Assembly (NCBI RefSeq): GCF_016545825.1
Contig: NC_052616.1
Span: forward strand, 7,998,001 to 8,062,000
Source: Eucalyptus grandis
Taxonomy: Eukaryota; Streptophyta; Magnoliopsida; Myrtales; Myrtaceae
Length of the DNA: 64,000 nt
Direction: 5' to 3'
The notes under the pieces were generated by a model that was not told the DNA's origin, searched no databases, and worked only from the letters and a program-made list of their open reading frames with translations. Shown here piece after piece: positions 1-11,172 of this stretch. Position 1 is the first letter of the stretch, and every line of letters starts with the position of its first letter. The position numbers and the translations under genes are program-made.

Positions 1-125
1 ATGCCAGCCCCAAGAGCAATGGCCAAAAGCTTAGCAATGCCACCCAGAGCAATCAAAAGCTAAGTAGTACTAACACTGATACACGACACGTGACACGACT
101 AGACACGACATGCTGACACGTTGTA

Positions 126-128
<3 letters not shown>

Positions 129-162
<34 letters not shown>
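129..162. repeat. (CA)n microsatellite
   Basis: About 17 uninterrupted CA units lie inside the hAT-like insertion at 60-741. Confidence 0.95.
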
Positions 163-164
<2 letters not shown>

Positions 165-177
165 TTGAATCAAATTC

Positions 178-201
178 ATAAATAAATAAATAAATAAATA
201 A
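178..201. repeat. (AAAT)n microsatellite
   Basis: Six tandem AAAT units follow the CA tract inside the same insertion. Confidence 0.9.
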
Positions 202-1041
202 GCCAAGGATAAATATACACTAAAAACATAAATCCGCCATTTATCAATATTATTCATTATTTCAATTTGACAAATTCAACTCTATTTCAATAATTCATAA
301 AACTTGGAGGAAAAACAAGCGATCCATTTTCTAGACTCGTGTGTTAGATATGTTGGAAGAGGAGAAAAAAAAATTTATGGGGTGAATTGTGTATCATGGG
401 AAGTGGGAATCCGAAGAGAAGAGAAAAGAAGACTAGGTAATTTTTCTTTCTCAATTTATTATTTTTATTATTGTGTTTTATTTTCAGTCATATATATTTT
501 GACCTCTCATTTATTGAATTTTTAAAATTGATTTCGATATCGAAATCACGTGTCAGAAACTCGTATATTAGAATTCCGACTCGAGTGTCGAGAAAGTTGA
601 CTAGGTGTCAAATTTTCTGACACGTGTTAACTAAGTGTGGGAGAGTGTCTGAAAGTGTCCAAAAGTGTCGGAGAGTGTTGGACACGTGTCGAAGTGTCTG
701 ACATGATACGAAAGCTCTCGAAGAGTGTCAGTGCTTCATAGATCGAAAGTAACCAAACAATGCCACCTAGAGCAGTCCCAAAAGCCATCTTCATAAAGGA
801 TGACGATGAGAAGCGCCAATGCAACAACAGTGGCAGCTACGGAAACATCATCATTATCTCTAGCAAAAATGAACACATCAACTGTCAGCAACTAATTTTA
901 CAGCTATTCTCAATAGAATGTCTAATGAGAAACCAAGTTTATTTTTTTGGCCACTACCAAGAGGAAAGTTTGCATGGCTTTGATGGCACCTCGAAGAAAA
1001 ACTTCATCCATGTCTATTTGTCTATGACCACCCATAAGGTC

Positions 1042-2340
1042 CGTTGGAAATGGTGATCCATTTTCTAGAATTTCCTAGAGTTGCTAAATTGCAATCTAGA
1101 ACTCTCTAGATGAAGTTTTGGATGGCTAAAGATTGTGGCTGGAAATTGTCCAACATGTACGAAGCAAACAATCTCTAAACAAATAAGAGATCTAATGGTG
1201 GCTGCAAGATGAAGCCTACGTGGACAACATTCAAGAGAAGTCCATAATCCTCTAAGGCGGTTGTACATAGTCCGTGGAAATGCCTGTAAAAAGGCCGTAA
1301 CTCATTCATGTAATTGGGGTGAGAGAAGCAAGAAAATAAACTCTATATCATGGAGCTCCTCCGCCAATACTTCCTCCAACTATTGTAAAAACGTCTTTTT
1401 ATAAACCTTGTTCCATAAACCTTCTCAAAATATGCTACCTTTGCCCATCCTTTGTCAAATGCATACTACACACATACACACATTCAAATACAAACTATAC
1501 CATGCTTCTGCACACACTAAATTTTTAACATGGTATCAGAGGTAGGTACGTTTGGATGGTTTTGAGTGTTTGTCCTCACCATCCTCAACTAAAATCAAGG
1601 CTAGAGCTCAAGCCTGAGCAAGAGCCAATAGAGCCAGAGCCGAAGTCGGAGCCAGAGCCAAACCCAAAGCTGTTGTCAAAGCTAGAGCCTACGAGAGCCA
1701 AAACCAAAGTCTGAGCTAACAATTACAACTAAGAACATTTTGATGTCCCAAGACATATGGGACATTGTTGGAAAAAAGATATGCTGATTTGAAGAAAAGT
1801 GCAAGTGTTACAACAAAAGATGTGAGGGATCATGGAATGAAACCATGGATAGGCATGAGACAAATTACAATAATAATTTTGAGGTACGTCCGAGACATTA
1901 AAAAATATACTCACAATACTACTAAAATGGATCAAGGGGGAGTGTTAGAAATGGTGATCCATTTTCTAGAATTTCCTAGAGTTGCGAAACTGCAATCTAG
2001 AATTCCCTAGATGAAGTTTTGGATGGCTAAAGATTGTGGCCGGAAAATGTCCAACATGTAAAAAGCAAACAATCTCTGAACAAATAAGAGATATGATGGT
2101 GGCTGCAAGATGAAGCCTACGTGGACAACATTCAAGAGAAGTCCAAAATCCTATAAGGCGGTTCTACTTAGCGGGTGGAAATGCCTATAAAAAGGCCGTA
2201 ACCTATTCATGTAATGGGGTGAGAGAAGCAGGAAAATAAACTCCATATTATGGAGCTCCTCCACCAGCACTTCCTCCAACTATTGTAAAACCTCCTTTTG
2301 AAATTATATTTATCCCATAAACCTTCTCAAAATATGCTAG
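1042..2340 (+). mobile_element. TRIM element, copy A (3' LTR truncated)
   Basis: This is a terminal-repeat retrotransposon in miniature. The 5' LTR spans 1042-1530; its first dinucleotide is CG where copy C has TG. A primer binding site TGGTATCAGAGG (1531-1542, initiator-Met tRNA type) follows. The internal domain is only about 412 bp, with AGAGCC-rich repeats and no gag or pol frame. A polypurine tract ATCAAGGGGGAG lies just before the second LTR, which starts at 1943 and breaks off near 2340. The left target duplication is AGGTC (1037-1041). The right end was lost in a deletion that joins the LTR directly to LecRK sequence. Copy C at 47756-49085 sits at the same target and is complete. Confidence 0.85.
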
Positions 2341-2447
2341 GGGGTGGTCGTGTTCTGTCCTGATTCTATTCTAGAACAAGTCTTGGAAATGAGAATAGGT
2401 AAACTGACCGGTCCCGATGTGAACTGGTTTTGAATTAGTCGAGTAGA
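2340..2447 (-). pseudogene. Block A lectin remnant
   Basis: About 108 bp align with 49768-49875, part of the block C lectin pseudogene. Relative to block C, roughly 780 bp (48985-49768) are missing at the left junction, and at about 2447 the homology stops where the 2448-4797 insertion begins. No usable reading frame remains. Confidence 0.55.
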
Positions 2448-4301
2448 CCTTAATACAATCCAAACAAGTACAACTTAACTTCCCCTAAATGCTAAGAGAG
2501 CTACCACATAAGAATCTCCTCAAGGACCCCCACGGGTCAACGTCCAAATGCTAATACATTTCAGTAGAATTCAACCTAAATCCATCAATTACATGAAAGA
2601 CAAAACATTGTTGCAGTGCCTACTACTCGTACATTTCACGAGTGATCGGCAAACGTGATCTCCACTCCAGTATAATAGCTCTCACATGGCATTGAAACAT
2701 AAGACTCCAAGCAAAAAATGAACCCAGAAATGGAATGAAACTATATGCTAACTTGGTTTAGCCATTTCAACAAACACATGGTGAGCAGCGAGTTGGGATT
2801 AGTAACAACGCATCAACAGTCCAGAGGTGCCCAGACTCTCAAAATAGGAAATTGCGCACCAACCTTGATAGTCATCCATGGTTAGGCTCTACACAATCAA
2901 GCCTGCGATCCAAGTCGAAAAGACGTTAAAAAACAAACAACTCGAAACGGGAAAAAATCGTCAGTGCAAGCCGACGCACGCAATGAAGCATCAAATTGGA
3001 ACTAGAGACTAAACGCGAATTAGCAATTCCAACAACCGTGAACGTCACGACAGACAGCAAAAGTAGGAAAAAGGCAAACCCGAAGCATGGCATCTCCAGT
3101 CTCGAGCCACCAAAGCACGGGTAAAAAACCAGACTCAACAACAGGGGAGGGGAGGGAAACCACGAGAAACGAAGGAGAAACCATACGGATCGTGAGAAAT
3201 GCTGGACCCACTCCGCAATTTGCAGTTTCCGCAGGAGCTCCTCCGCCAGCTACAGTCCAAGACCACCAACTCCCCCCTTCCTCACCGGGAACACTGGGCT
3301 TCGGGAGTGAGGGGGAAAGAGGAGAGACGAGCCTGCAGAGGATGAGCAAAGGAAAAGCGCAGTCAAGTGAGCGAAGAGCGTAGTCGAGCGAAGAGTGCAG
3401 TCGAGCGAGAAGCGGTCGTCACGAGGGAGAGAGCGATGGAAGGGTGGGAAGAGAATGAGATCTAGGTTTTTTGTTTTCGTTTTCAAAATGGGCAAAAGTG
3501 GCTTTTCAATAAAGTTTTGAGGGCAAAATAGGCAACTTACTATTTTTCATTAAATGAGCCCTTTAGCATTCCCAAGGGTCGACTTTCACTTGAAAGCCCC
3601 TTGAAGAATGGTTGCCAAACACCTCAATTTCGGGTGAAAGGGCTTTGGGGCTTGAGGGGGCTTTCTAAATGCCCATCCAAACGCACCCAACCTCCAATCA
3701 GGTCCCAAATTACCTGCACATCGGGTCACACAACCCGATTTCAACCCGAAGCTCCAAAAAACACACACTAAGTTGATTTTTCTTGAAATTTCTCCATGGG
3801 ACTTGCATATAACATCAATATAATTGACTAGAATGAATTAAACAAAGAACAAACAAGAAAATCTTCATATTCAAGCTTCAAAGTTTCGGATCTAAACCTC
3901 CCATGGCCGAATTTTAAATTTCTCAAGTTTAAGCCCAAAAAACTTACCGTAATGCAAGAAAAAGATATTAAAACATATATATAACAACACCCATGCAATA
4001 ATTTATAATAAAAAAAACCATCAACCAATTGCAAGTAATTTGAAAATTATAGAATTTTTTCATGTATAAACCCTAGAATTTAAAATTTAAAATTTTCTCT
4101 TAATTCTCAACGAAATTATACAAATTATACATGGTTGGAAAGATTTTGACATGTAAAACAAAAGCCCTATGATTTCAGGATCAATCGAGCAAAAATATCC
4201 ACATGAAAAATTAATGTCCATATTTGGCTAAAAAAAAAATCGAACTTGTTCATAAAAAAAAAAATGGGTTCTACAATCATATATGTAGCTCTTATACCAC
4301 A
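2448..4301 (-). mobile_element. Body of a truncated minus-strand LTR retroelement, or composite insertion
   Basis: This stretch separates two pieces of block A that are near neighbours in block C. At its high-coordinate end is an LTR with a primer site (4302-4797), so the sequence to its left is read as retroelement interior. No gag, protease, integrase or reverse transcriptase frame is recognisable. Positions 2880-3480 are less AT-rich and hold short unrecognised frames on both strands. Positions 3541-3770 contain short inverted segments around GAAAGCCCC and GGGGCTT, and 3780-4280 is AT-rich. No matching second LTR was seen at the left edge. It could be a truncated element or two events side by side. 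Confidence 0.4.
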
Positions 4302-4797
4302 TGTTGAAAATTATTCACATAAACAACTTATTAATCAAGAAGAATCGGATCCATATATGACTATAAAACACCAAAATCGATAAACACAACGGAATTAAAG
4401 CGTAACCATTGCTTCACTTGAAGAAAAATAGATCACTCTAATAATTAGAAATCTATTCAAATGCAAATCTTTCTCTCTATAACCTACTTCAGTATAGCAA
4501 TTTTCAATGGGATTCAAGCAACTAATAGGTATAACCTATCATTTTATAGGCTAGAGAGGGGACCTAGTAAACCCTAATCAACAATGTGTCAATTGGGTCA
4601 TTCCCATTATGGGCTTCAGTTAAATAAAATTGTCTACACTTTGCTGCTCAACTAGACCCATTATCAATAGATGCCAATACTCAATTCAATCAGATCACTG
4701 TAGAGTTCAACCAATATTGAAATATTCATTAATCCGATCCTTTAAAATAGAAAATTAATTAATTAACGTAAACCCATATTATAAAAAATTTCCAACA
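4302..4797 (-). mobile_element. 5' LTR of a minus-strand retroelement
   Basis: Read on the minus strand this 496-bp unit starts TGTTGGAAATTTTT and ends TTTTCAACA. It has a TATA-like CCTATAAAATG near 4540-4550, and two bases downstream is a primer site TGGTATAAGAGC (4288-4299 on the plus strand), one base from the usual initiator-Met type. That order makes it a 5' LTR with the element body to its left. Confidence 0.7.
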
Positions 4798-5290
4798 GTA
4801 TTTTTAAAGAGTATATCCGAAGCTGAGAAGGGTTTGAGCAGAGACAATCCCCGTTGGAAACACAGGTAGCCTCGACAAACAGCGTGTCGCTAAGAAAGGC
4901 AACAGAATGTGGTCGATTGCTGGTTGTAATGTCTGGTTCATTCTACTGGGTGATGGATTAAAAAATAATCAAGAGCATCATCACACAAAACCAAGTGCAT
5001 TTATTAGAAATATGATGGTATGTCTATGCGTGCGTGTAGTTAGATCAATGATATTATAATGAATCAAGTCTTCTTATTGTCTTATTTATTGATGCGAAAA
5101 CAAATTAAATATTGAAGAATTGAGTTCTGCCATTTTTTGTTTTTATCAGTTTAATGGCAATCGCCATGTCTCTGAGGTAGGACCTGTGAGATGGGTGAAT
5201 TGGCAGAATTCTAACGTGTTGCCCTCAAACACGAGTATTAACAAGTTTCTTAAGATCCCTTTTTCGAATAATTTATTGGTGATGTACCAA
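4798..5290 (-). pseudogene. Block A LecRK signal-peptide and upstream remnant
   Basis: The sequence aligns with 50165-50470 and then 51474-51650 of block C, and with 19131-19850 of block B: the first codons of the lectin gene plus its upstream flank. Positions 5070-5077 (CTTCTTAT) are the empty target of the hAT element found in block C at 50471-51465. No frame survives. Confidence 0.6.
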
Positions 5291-6190
5291 TAGTTTTATG
5301 AAATTGCCTACTTTTATAGTTTGCATATTACCAATTTTTAGACCAATCAACCAACTTTTATTCGGGTAGCTTACTAAGTTTCTAATGTACTAATTCTTAT
5401 ATAAAATTATTAATTTAAATTAGAGTGACTCACTAACTCTTGTCATATTATGTTACCAATTAATTTTAGGTTAACTACTTTCATTTGATTCTTTTTTTAA
5501 TTTACTATATTTTTTTATTGAGTTACTAACTTGTATTTCCTTGATCGGTAACCCCTTATATTATTAACTTTTTAAGAGAAAACCAACCTAAAATTAGCAT
5601 GTATTGGAAGCTTTTCTCTTTAAACTACCACACATAAATGGGATATCATCTTATTTGAGTTACATACGGAAGTTTATTTATATTTTTTTTTCAATTTGCT
5701 TACTTTCCTATTGATTACAAACTTTTTTCTTTTTTTTTTTTGCATTTCTTAGTAACGCCTCAAATACATTGTCTCTTTTACACATTACTGACGTTAATTA
5801 CATTGACTCATTAATTCTTCTCTGATAAAATTAACGATTAATTTTGAGCTACCAACTTTCATTTGAGTCATTTATTAAGCTTATTTTTATTTTAATTACC
5901 AACTTTTCTTATCTTTATTAACTTATATTACCTCTTAACTATGTCTTAAATTTACTAGCTATTATATAGAATTATTAAATTTTTTATTTATACATAAACA
6001 TTTCTCCGAAAGGTAATAAATTAAATGGCCATATGATAAGAGAAGCTTCTCAAAGAAAAAAAGAATTTGGTAAATTTAAGAAAAAAAACGAATAAAATTT
6101 TGTAACTAATTGAAATATAAGTAGGTTACCTAATACCAATTGGTAATTCAATTGGAGAAAATATTGTAATTGCTCTAATCGATGTTCTCC
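5290..6190. repeat. AT-rich repeat arm with TACCAA words (block A copy)
   Basis: This AT-rich stretch has TACCAACT or TTACCAATTT recurring every few tens of bases, switching to TTGGTAA after about 6060. It aligns over most of its length with 51650-52575 in block C. A partly complementary right arm exists at 52570-53420 and 26990-27950 but not here. No coding potential was seen. Confidence 0.6.
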
Positions 6191-6194
6191 TGAA

Positions 6195-6330
6195 GAGTTG
6201 AGGATTGTCACCAATTCTTTTGCTAATTTTATAGCTAATCCGTTTCAGTTGCTAGTCTCATTTTTTGCTGATTTGGATATTCCACGAGATGAGCTTTAGG
6301 CGACCAGAAGATCCAGAATCATCAAACATC
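6195..6330 (+). pseudogene. Short gene fragment with LecRK-like and WRKY-exon-like words
   Basis: One plus-strand frame reads PEELRIVTNSFAN, closely resembling the EELRMATNSFAN stretch before the kinase P-loop of the local LecRKs, although all LecRKs here are on the minus strand. It runs into SFFADLDIPRDEL and a stop. That second part and about 50 bp beyond it recur at 63390-63475. The fragment is too short to name with certainty. From 6330 to 6677 no gene was seen. Confidence 0.3.
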
Positions 6331-6682
6331 GCTATATTAGTCAGCTTCATTATCCACAAGTTCCCCTTAAAGCCATTTTCATAAATTTGTTTCCCGATGA
6401 CAAACAAATTAACTTTTAGAAGGAATGGATGAAATTAGCAGTAGTTTTCCCTTAAGCGGCAAACAATGAATATGTATCCAACGAAATGGAAAATTATGAT
6501 TAGATATTTAAATAAGCTGGTGATACTTCAGTATCCAACAAAAAATTTGTTGCATTTCTAACCATCTACTCTTTTTAGGGATTTGGAATTGAGTAGTCTA
6601 ACTTACATATTGTATGCTTTTGGGTCATTTGACATTTCATATGTACAATTTGTTTATTGTAAATATAAGTTTACATCATCCT

Positions 6683-6940
6683 TGAAAAAGTATAAATTTG
6701 AGTTTGATCGCAAACTCATCGGTGTAGAGATTTGTATTATATTTATAATATGTACATGAGTGGGAAAATCACAATAATTTTTTTTTTTTTTTACAAAGAT
6801 AACAATGTACAACATTAGTATAGATTGGGAAAGATTTGCTTTATCAATAGAATTGGCACAAATCGTGGAATATCGGCTCAATCAATGGGATTGGCACAGA
6901 TTGTAGAAGATTGCTCTATCATGGAAGATTTGCTCTATCA
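6683..6940 (-). repeat. 3' LTR of the 6.7-11.4 kb Copia element
   Basis: The 258-bp repeat aligns along its length with 11173-11424 and shows many point differences, suggesting an old insertion. It ends in the canonical TG...CA on the minus strand. Confidence 0.85.
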
Positions 6941-7168
6941 CACCCTCTCAAGCGAAATGGTGGTGGAGTCACTATGAGCTTGTCGCGTAAAATAAGAAAT
7001 CAAGATATGGATAGAGGCTCTGTCATGACATCAACCATTTGAACCTATGTAACAATGAAGTAAACTTCTAACTACTTCTTGTTTATTAAATCACAAACAA
7101 AAAGATAGTCAATTTCCACGTGCTTGGTTTAGGCATGAAAGGTGGGATTTGCAGCCAGATAATTGCCC

Positions 7169-7967
7169 CTACATTATCCCAAAGAACAAGTGGTGATCGA
7201 TGGAGAGTGTATCGAAGATATCGTAGGAGTTGTAATGGCTATAATAATTCAAAGGCTGCATTAGCCACCCCTTTGTATTTAATGTTGGATCGAGCAACAA
7301 TTGGTTGCTTTTTAGAACTCTAAGAAACCAAGTTGGGACCAAAATAAATGCAATAGCCACTAGTAGATTTTCGGTCATCAAGGTAACCAGCCCAGTCAAC
7401 ATCTGTAAATGCAATGAAGGTCAGTTAGCATATGGGTCGCAAGGTAATCCCATAATGAATAGTAGCTTTGAGATGGCGCAAAATCCTTTTGACGGTTGAC
7501 TAATGATCAATGGTTGGACAATGCATAAATTGACACACATTATTGACAACAAATGATAGATCTGGCCTAGCAAGAATGAGGTATTGCAATGCCCCAACCG
7601 TACTCCAATAAATGGAGACATCAGTCAATGGTTCAACACTTTGTTTTGACAACTTAAAAGCCGAGGGAGCCATAGGTGATGAGCAAGTTTCTGCAGTAGC
7701 CATGCTTGTATGAGTGAGAAGAGCAATGGCATACTTGGATTGAGTAAGGGACAGCCCAATAGATAATCTATGGGCTTCAATGCCGAGAAAGTATGATAGA
7801 ATTCCCAAATCAGTGATTGAAAAGTCAATGCCAAATTGAGTGTTTAATATGGTGATGGAAGAGGTAGAGCTCCCAATAATGATAATATCATTACCATAGA
7901 TCAGAAGAAGTAGAATGTGGCTAGATCGATGTTGTATGAATATTGGAGAATTAGCAATGGAGGCCAC
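7169..7967 (-). pseudogene. Copia reverse transcriptase and RNase H remnant
   Basis: The frame 7500-7967 carries the Copia RT signature: the catalytic box, the stretch LGILSYFLGIEAHR and the region LTQSKYAIALL, ending in SYWSTVGALQYL-type sequence and ARPDLSFVVNNVCQFM. The catalytic box reads YGND where active Copia enzymes have YVDD, so the first catalytic aspartate is lost. The neighbouring frame 7169-7414 matches the RNase H stretch seen in Copia after the DADWAG box, but in another phase. The enzyme would copy RNA into DNA in an intact element; this one cannot. Confidence 0.8.
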
Positions 7968-9065
7968 AAACCCAGTAGATGATAAATATGAACTTAGCCG
8001 AGAAAACCATAATCTTGGGGCTTGTTTTAGCCCATGTAGAGCTTTCCAAAGACAACCTACATGGCAAGGATAATGCAGATCAACAAATCTTGGGGTTGCT
8101 TCATGTAGACTGCTTCTTTAATGGTACCATGGAGAAACGTGCTCTTAATGTCCAATTGGTGTAGAGATTAGTTATATGTGATAGCTAAGGAGAGAACAAC
8201 TCGAATTTTTGTCAATTTGATAACAGGATGGAAAGTTTCATCATAATCTAAGTTAGCCTGTTGAGTAAAGCCCTTCGCAATGAGTCATGCTTTATATCCA
8301 TCAATGGAACCATCAGACTTGGTTATTAAGTGATAAATCCACTTGCAATTGACCACATTCATATAAGGGTGATGAGGAACCAATTTCCAAGTGCCACTTT
8401 GAATGAGAGGGTTAAATTCACTGGCCATAGCTTATTGCCAGTTGGAGTCTTTGTTTGCAATGGAAAAACAAGTGGGTTCGCTTGGTGTCAAGCTTGAGTG
8501 AAAATAAGAAAAAGGTGGATGCTTAGTGGAGAGAAAAACCTTTGGTTCATGAATGTTATTTTTCATACGAGTGACCATTGGATGGGTAGGAGTTGGCGGT
8601 TGAAGTTGAGAAGATTGTAATGGTAGAGCTTCTAGAATTGTGGAGGTAGATGATTATTGAAGATGTGATGAGGAGTCGTCCATGATCGTAGATGGACTTA
8701 ATGGAGTTGATTTTGAGGCGGACACTCCTTAAAATTGTGGGGACTTAGTAGAGGAATAACCAATGCAAAAAGAAGAACTAGGCGATTGTGATGACAAATG
8801 ACCATATAGTGGTTTTAGTAAATGGCAACAAATCTTCCTCGAAAATCACATGGCAAGAGATATATATTCGGCCAGTGCTACAATGAAGAACAACAATAGC
8901 CATGGTGATGAGGAGAACAACCAATGAAGATACATTGCATTGTTTTGTCATCAAGTTTATTGCAAGTATAAGGGTGCATCCAAGGGTAGCGTGCACGTCC
9001 AAAAACACGCAGCTATAAATAATTGGGTTTCTGACCAAACAATTTCTCATAAGGAGACGATCCAC

Positions 9066-9456
9066 TCAACACTTTGTATGCATGTGGTTAATCAAAAAGA
9101 CCATAGTGAGGAAAGTATCATTCCAATATATACAAGGAGCAAAAGCCCAGGTGAGTAATGTGATGCCAATTTCCATAATGTGATGGTATTTGCACTCAGC
9201 CCGACCATTTTGTTCCTGCGTGAGCAGGCATGAAACAAGATGGAGGATGCCAAGAAGATGGGAGATAAGGATCAAATTTCTTACACTCACCACCTCCATC
9301 AATTTGAAGGGCCTTGATTTTACAATTGAAATATTTTTCCACTTGGGATTTAAATTGTACAAATGTAGATAGCATGTCAAATTTCACAATAAGTGGAAAA
9401 AAGCCATGCATATCCATTATAAGCATCAATAAAAATGATATAATAACGAAAACCAT
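9066..9456 (-). pseudogene. Copia integrase remnant
   Basis: The frame 9196-9456 includes TFVQFKSQVEKYFNCKIKAL followed by QIDGGGE, the Copia integrase core around the second catalytic aspartate. It then shifts frame. The overlapping frame 9066-9380 continues with NGRAECKYHHIMEIG, equivalent to the NGxAERKHRHIVE motif near the catalytic glutamate. Both lie in their expected place between Gag and RT in the element. Confidence 0.7.
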
Positions 9457-10325
9457 TCACTGAAATAACAGGAGATGGTCCCCATATATCTTAATAAAGT
9501 ATCTCCACAAAAGCATTATAAGTAGTTGATGATCTAGTAAAGGGAAGACGGCGTGACGTGCTCAGGTGATATGATTCATAGAAACTAGATGAGGAAGAAG
9601 GAGATATTGGCAGGCCATGCTTTGAAATAACTGAAGAAGTAACGTGAGCAGTTGGATGATCTAAGTGCTTATGCCAAATAGAAGCAGAAACTCATTCATC
9701 AATGAAGTAGGATGGAGCTGGCAGAGATTTTTTTAACAGTAGAGGGACCTTATTGGTGGTACGTGCATTATTAAGAAGATAAAGTCCATTCTTAGGTTGC
9801 CTTTAAGTAAGAGGTTCCCTGAGGATCGTTCCTTAACACAATAGAACGTAGGATGAAATTCAAATGCCACATCATTGTTTTTGGTAAATTGAGAAGCTAA
9901 TAATAGATTCTTCTTCATAGATGGAACGTGATATACATTGTGTAGTTTAAAGAACTGGTAAGGGAATGTAAGATGGAAGAACCGATATATGATATTTACA
10001 AACCTAACCCATTTGCAGTACAAATTTGATCAATGCAAGAATAGTCGCTTCAAATGTTCAAATTTTCCATGTCGGTTGTAAGATAATGAATGGCACCAAA
10101 GTTTGGGTACTAGTATGGGTCAAACGACTCACCGGCTGAAGAGGCATACATTACAAATAGAGAGCCGATATTAGCTTTATAGCCAGGATTAAATCGCTAG
10201 TAGCATTGGAGAGCTGAGTGACTTGCATCACCACAAACCTGACAAATGATTCGAGAATGAGAGGAAGCTCCTTCATAAAAATTGTAACCACAACCTCGAT
10301 CACATCCTCATCCTATACTACGTCC

Positions 10326-10628
10326 TCAATCATTGAAGGGAGGATTCAGGGCAACAAATGATTTGACTACAACATTCACAATTGGAGAAGACTCTATTGA
10401 AGATTCAATAGTGTAGCTGTAAAGAATAATTTCCCAATTGTAAAGCAGGCCAAGGAAGTCATCATGAGGTAGTGGATCAAGACGAAATATGACTGAGGTA
10501 ATGGATGCATCATACTTCGAACCCAGGCCATCAAGGATGCTGAGAACCAATTGGGAATCGGAGATAGGATGAGCAGCGGCAAAAAGTTGATCCACAATGT
10601 TCTTGTCTTTTTTAACAAAGGCTTCCAT
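10326..10628 (-). pseudogene. Copia Gag-like remnant
   Basis: The frame has the plant Copia Gag pattern: helical sequence with IVDQLFAAAHPISDSQLVLS followed by ILDGLGSKYDA and a region resembling LPSFDDFLGLLYNWE. It lies just inside the 5' LTR side of the element. The frame upstream (10640-11160) is broken by stops. Confidence 0.6.
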
Positions 10629-11172
10629 GGAAAGAGAGCCTTTCTTTTAGAGATCGAAGCTGATATTCTAATTACATTATGAGAGCTTGAGATTGAGGGG
10701 CATGAAGTTTCTCAAGCGAGGTCCAAACATCATGAGAAGTCTCAAGATCATCAATATGTGAAAATAAATTCAGTAAGAATGGAGAGGATGCAACAAAGGA
10801 TAAATTGATCTTGATAATGCCATGCACTATGGTTCGAGCTATCGATCATAATATTATCAGCATCAGTGATAGTGGGTCCTAGATAAGGATATGAGCCATT
10901 GACAAATTGAAGATACCTATGAAGTCAAAAGTAAAGGAAGAAACTGCACTCGCCACATAAGGTAATTGTTGCGATCCATCTTGATTTGGAGAACATGGGA
11001 TATATTACTGAGAGCAAAAGGCAGTTGGGAGAGGAATAACAAGGATGAAGAGTTTACAACGGTGATGGTAGTAATTGCCTTTGAGACGGTAATAGTGTTG
11101 GAGGATGTATAAGAACACATTGTAGTGGAGAAGAGAAATAAGATTGGAAAAAATTGAGAAGCTTTGACACCA

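Larger units (their letters stand above)
60..741. mobile_element. Non-autonomous hAT-like element in block A
   Basis: This 682-bp insertion is absent from the paralogous site in block C near 47465-47472. The flanking 8-bp duplications are ATCAAAAG (52-59) and ATCGAAAG (742-749), with one mismatch. The ends are imperfect inverted repeats: the left begins CTAAGTAGTACTAACACT, and the right, reverse complemented, begins CTATGAAGCACTGACACT. The interior holds a CA microsatellite, AAAT repeats and many short GACACGTG-type words, with no transposase frame. An 8-bp duplication fits the hAT superfamily. A Mutator-type element with 9 bp is the alternative. Confidence 0.65.
1..906 (-). pseudogene. Block A: start of a lectin-less LecRK kinase copy, split by a hAT-like element
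   Basis: Positions 1-59 and 742-906 align closely with 47415-47640, the membrane-encoding start of the block C kinase gene on the minus strand. The two parts are separated by the insertion at 60-741. The kinase domain itself would lie left of the window, so only the region around the start codon and the hydrophobic N-terminus is visible. The start ATG conserved in blocks B and C falls in a changed context here (the sequence reads aaaatgaacac on the plus strand), so the copy probably no longer has that start. Together with the 682-bp insertion in the first exon this makes a functional product unlikely. The assignment rests on alignment to block C, not on a recognisable domain. Confidence 0.6.

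Noticed and set aside
3020..3383. Frames of about 100 codons on both strands
   Set aside because: They overlap antiparallel in a less AT-rich block and match no family; kept only as unexplained cargo of the insertion.
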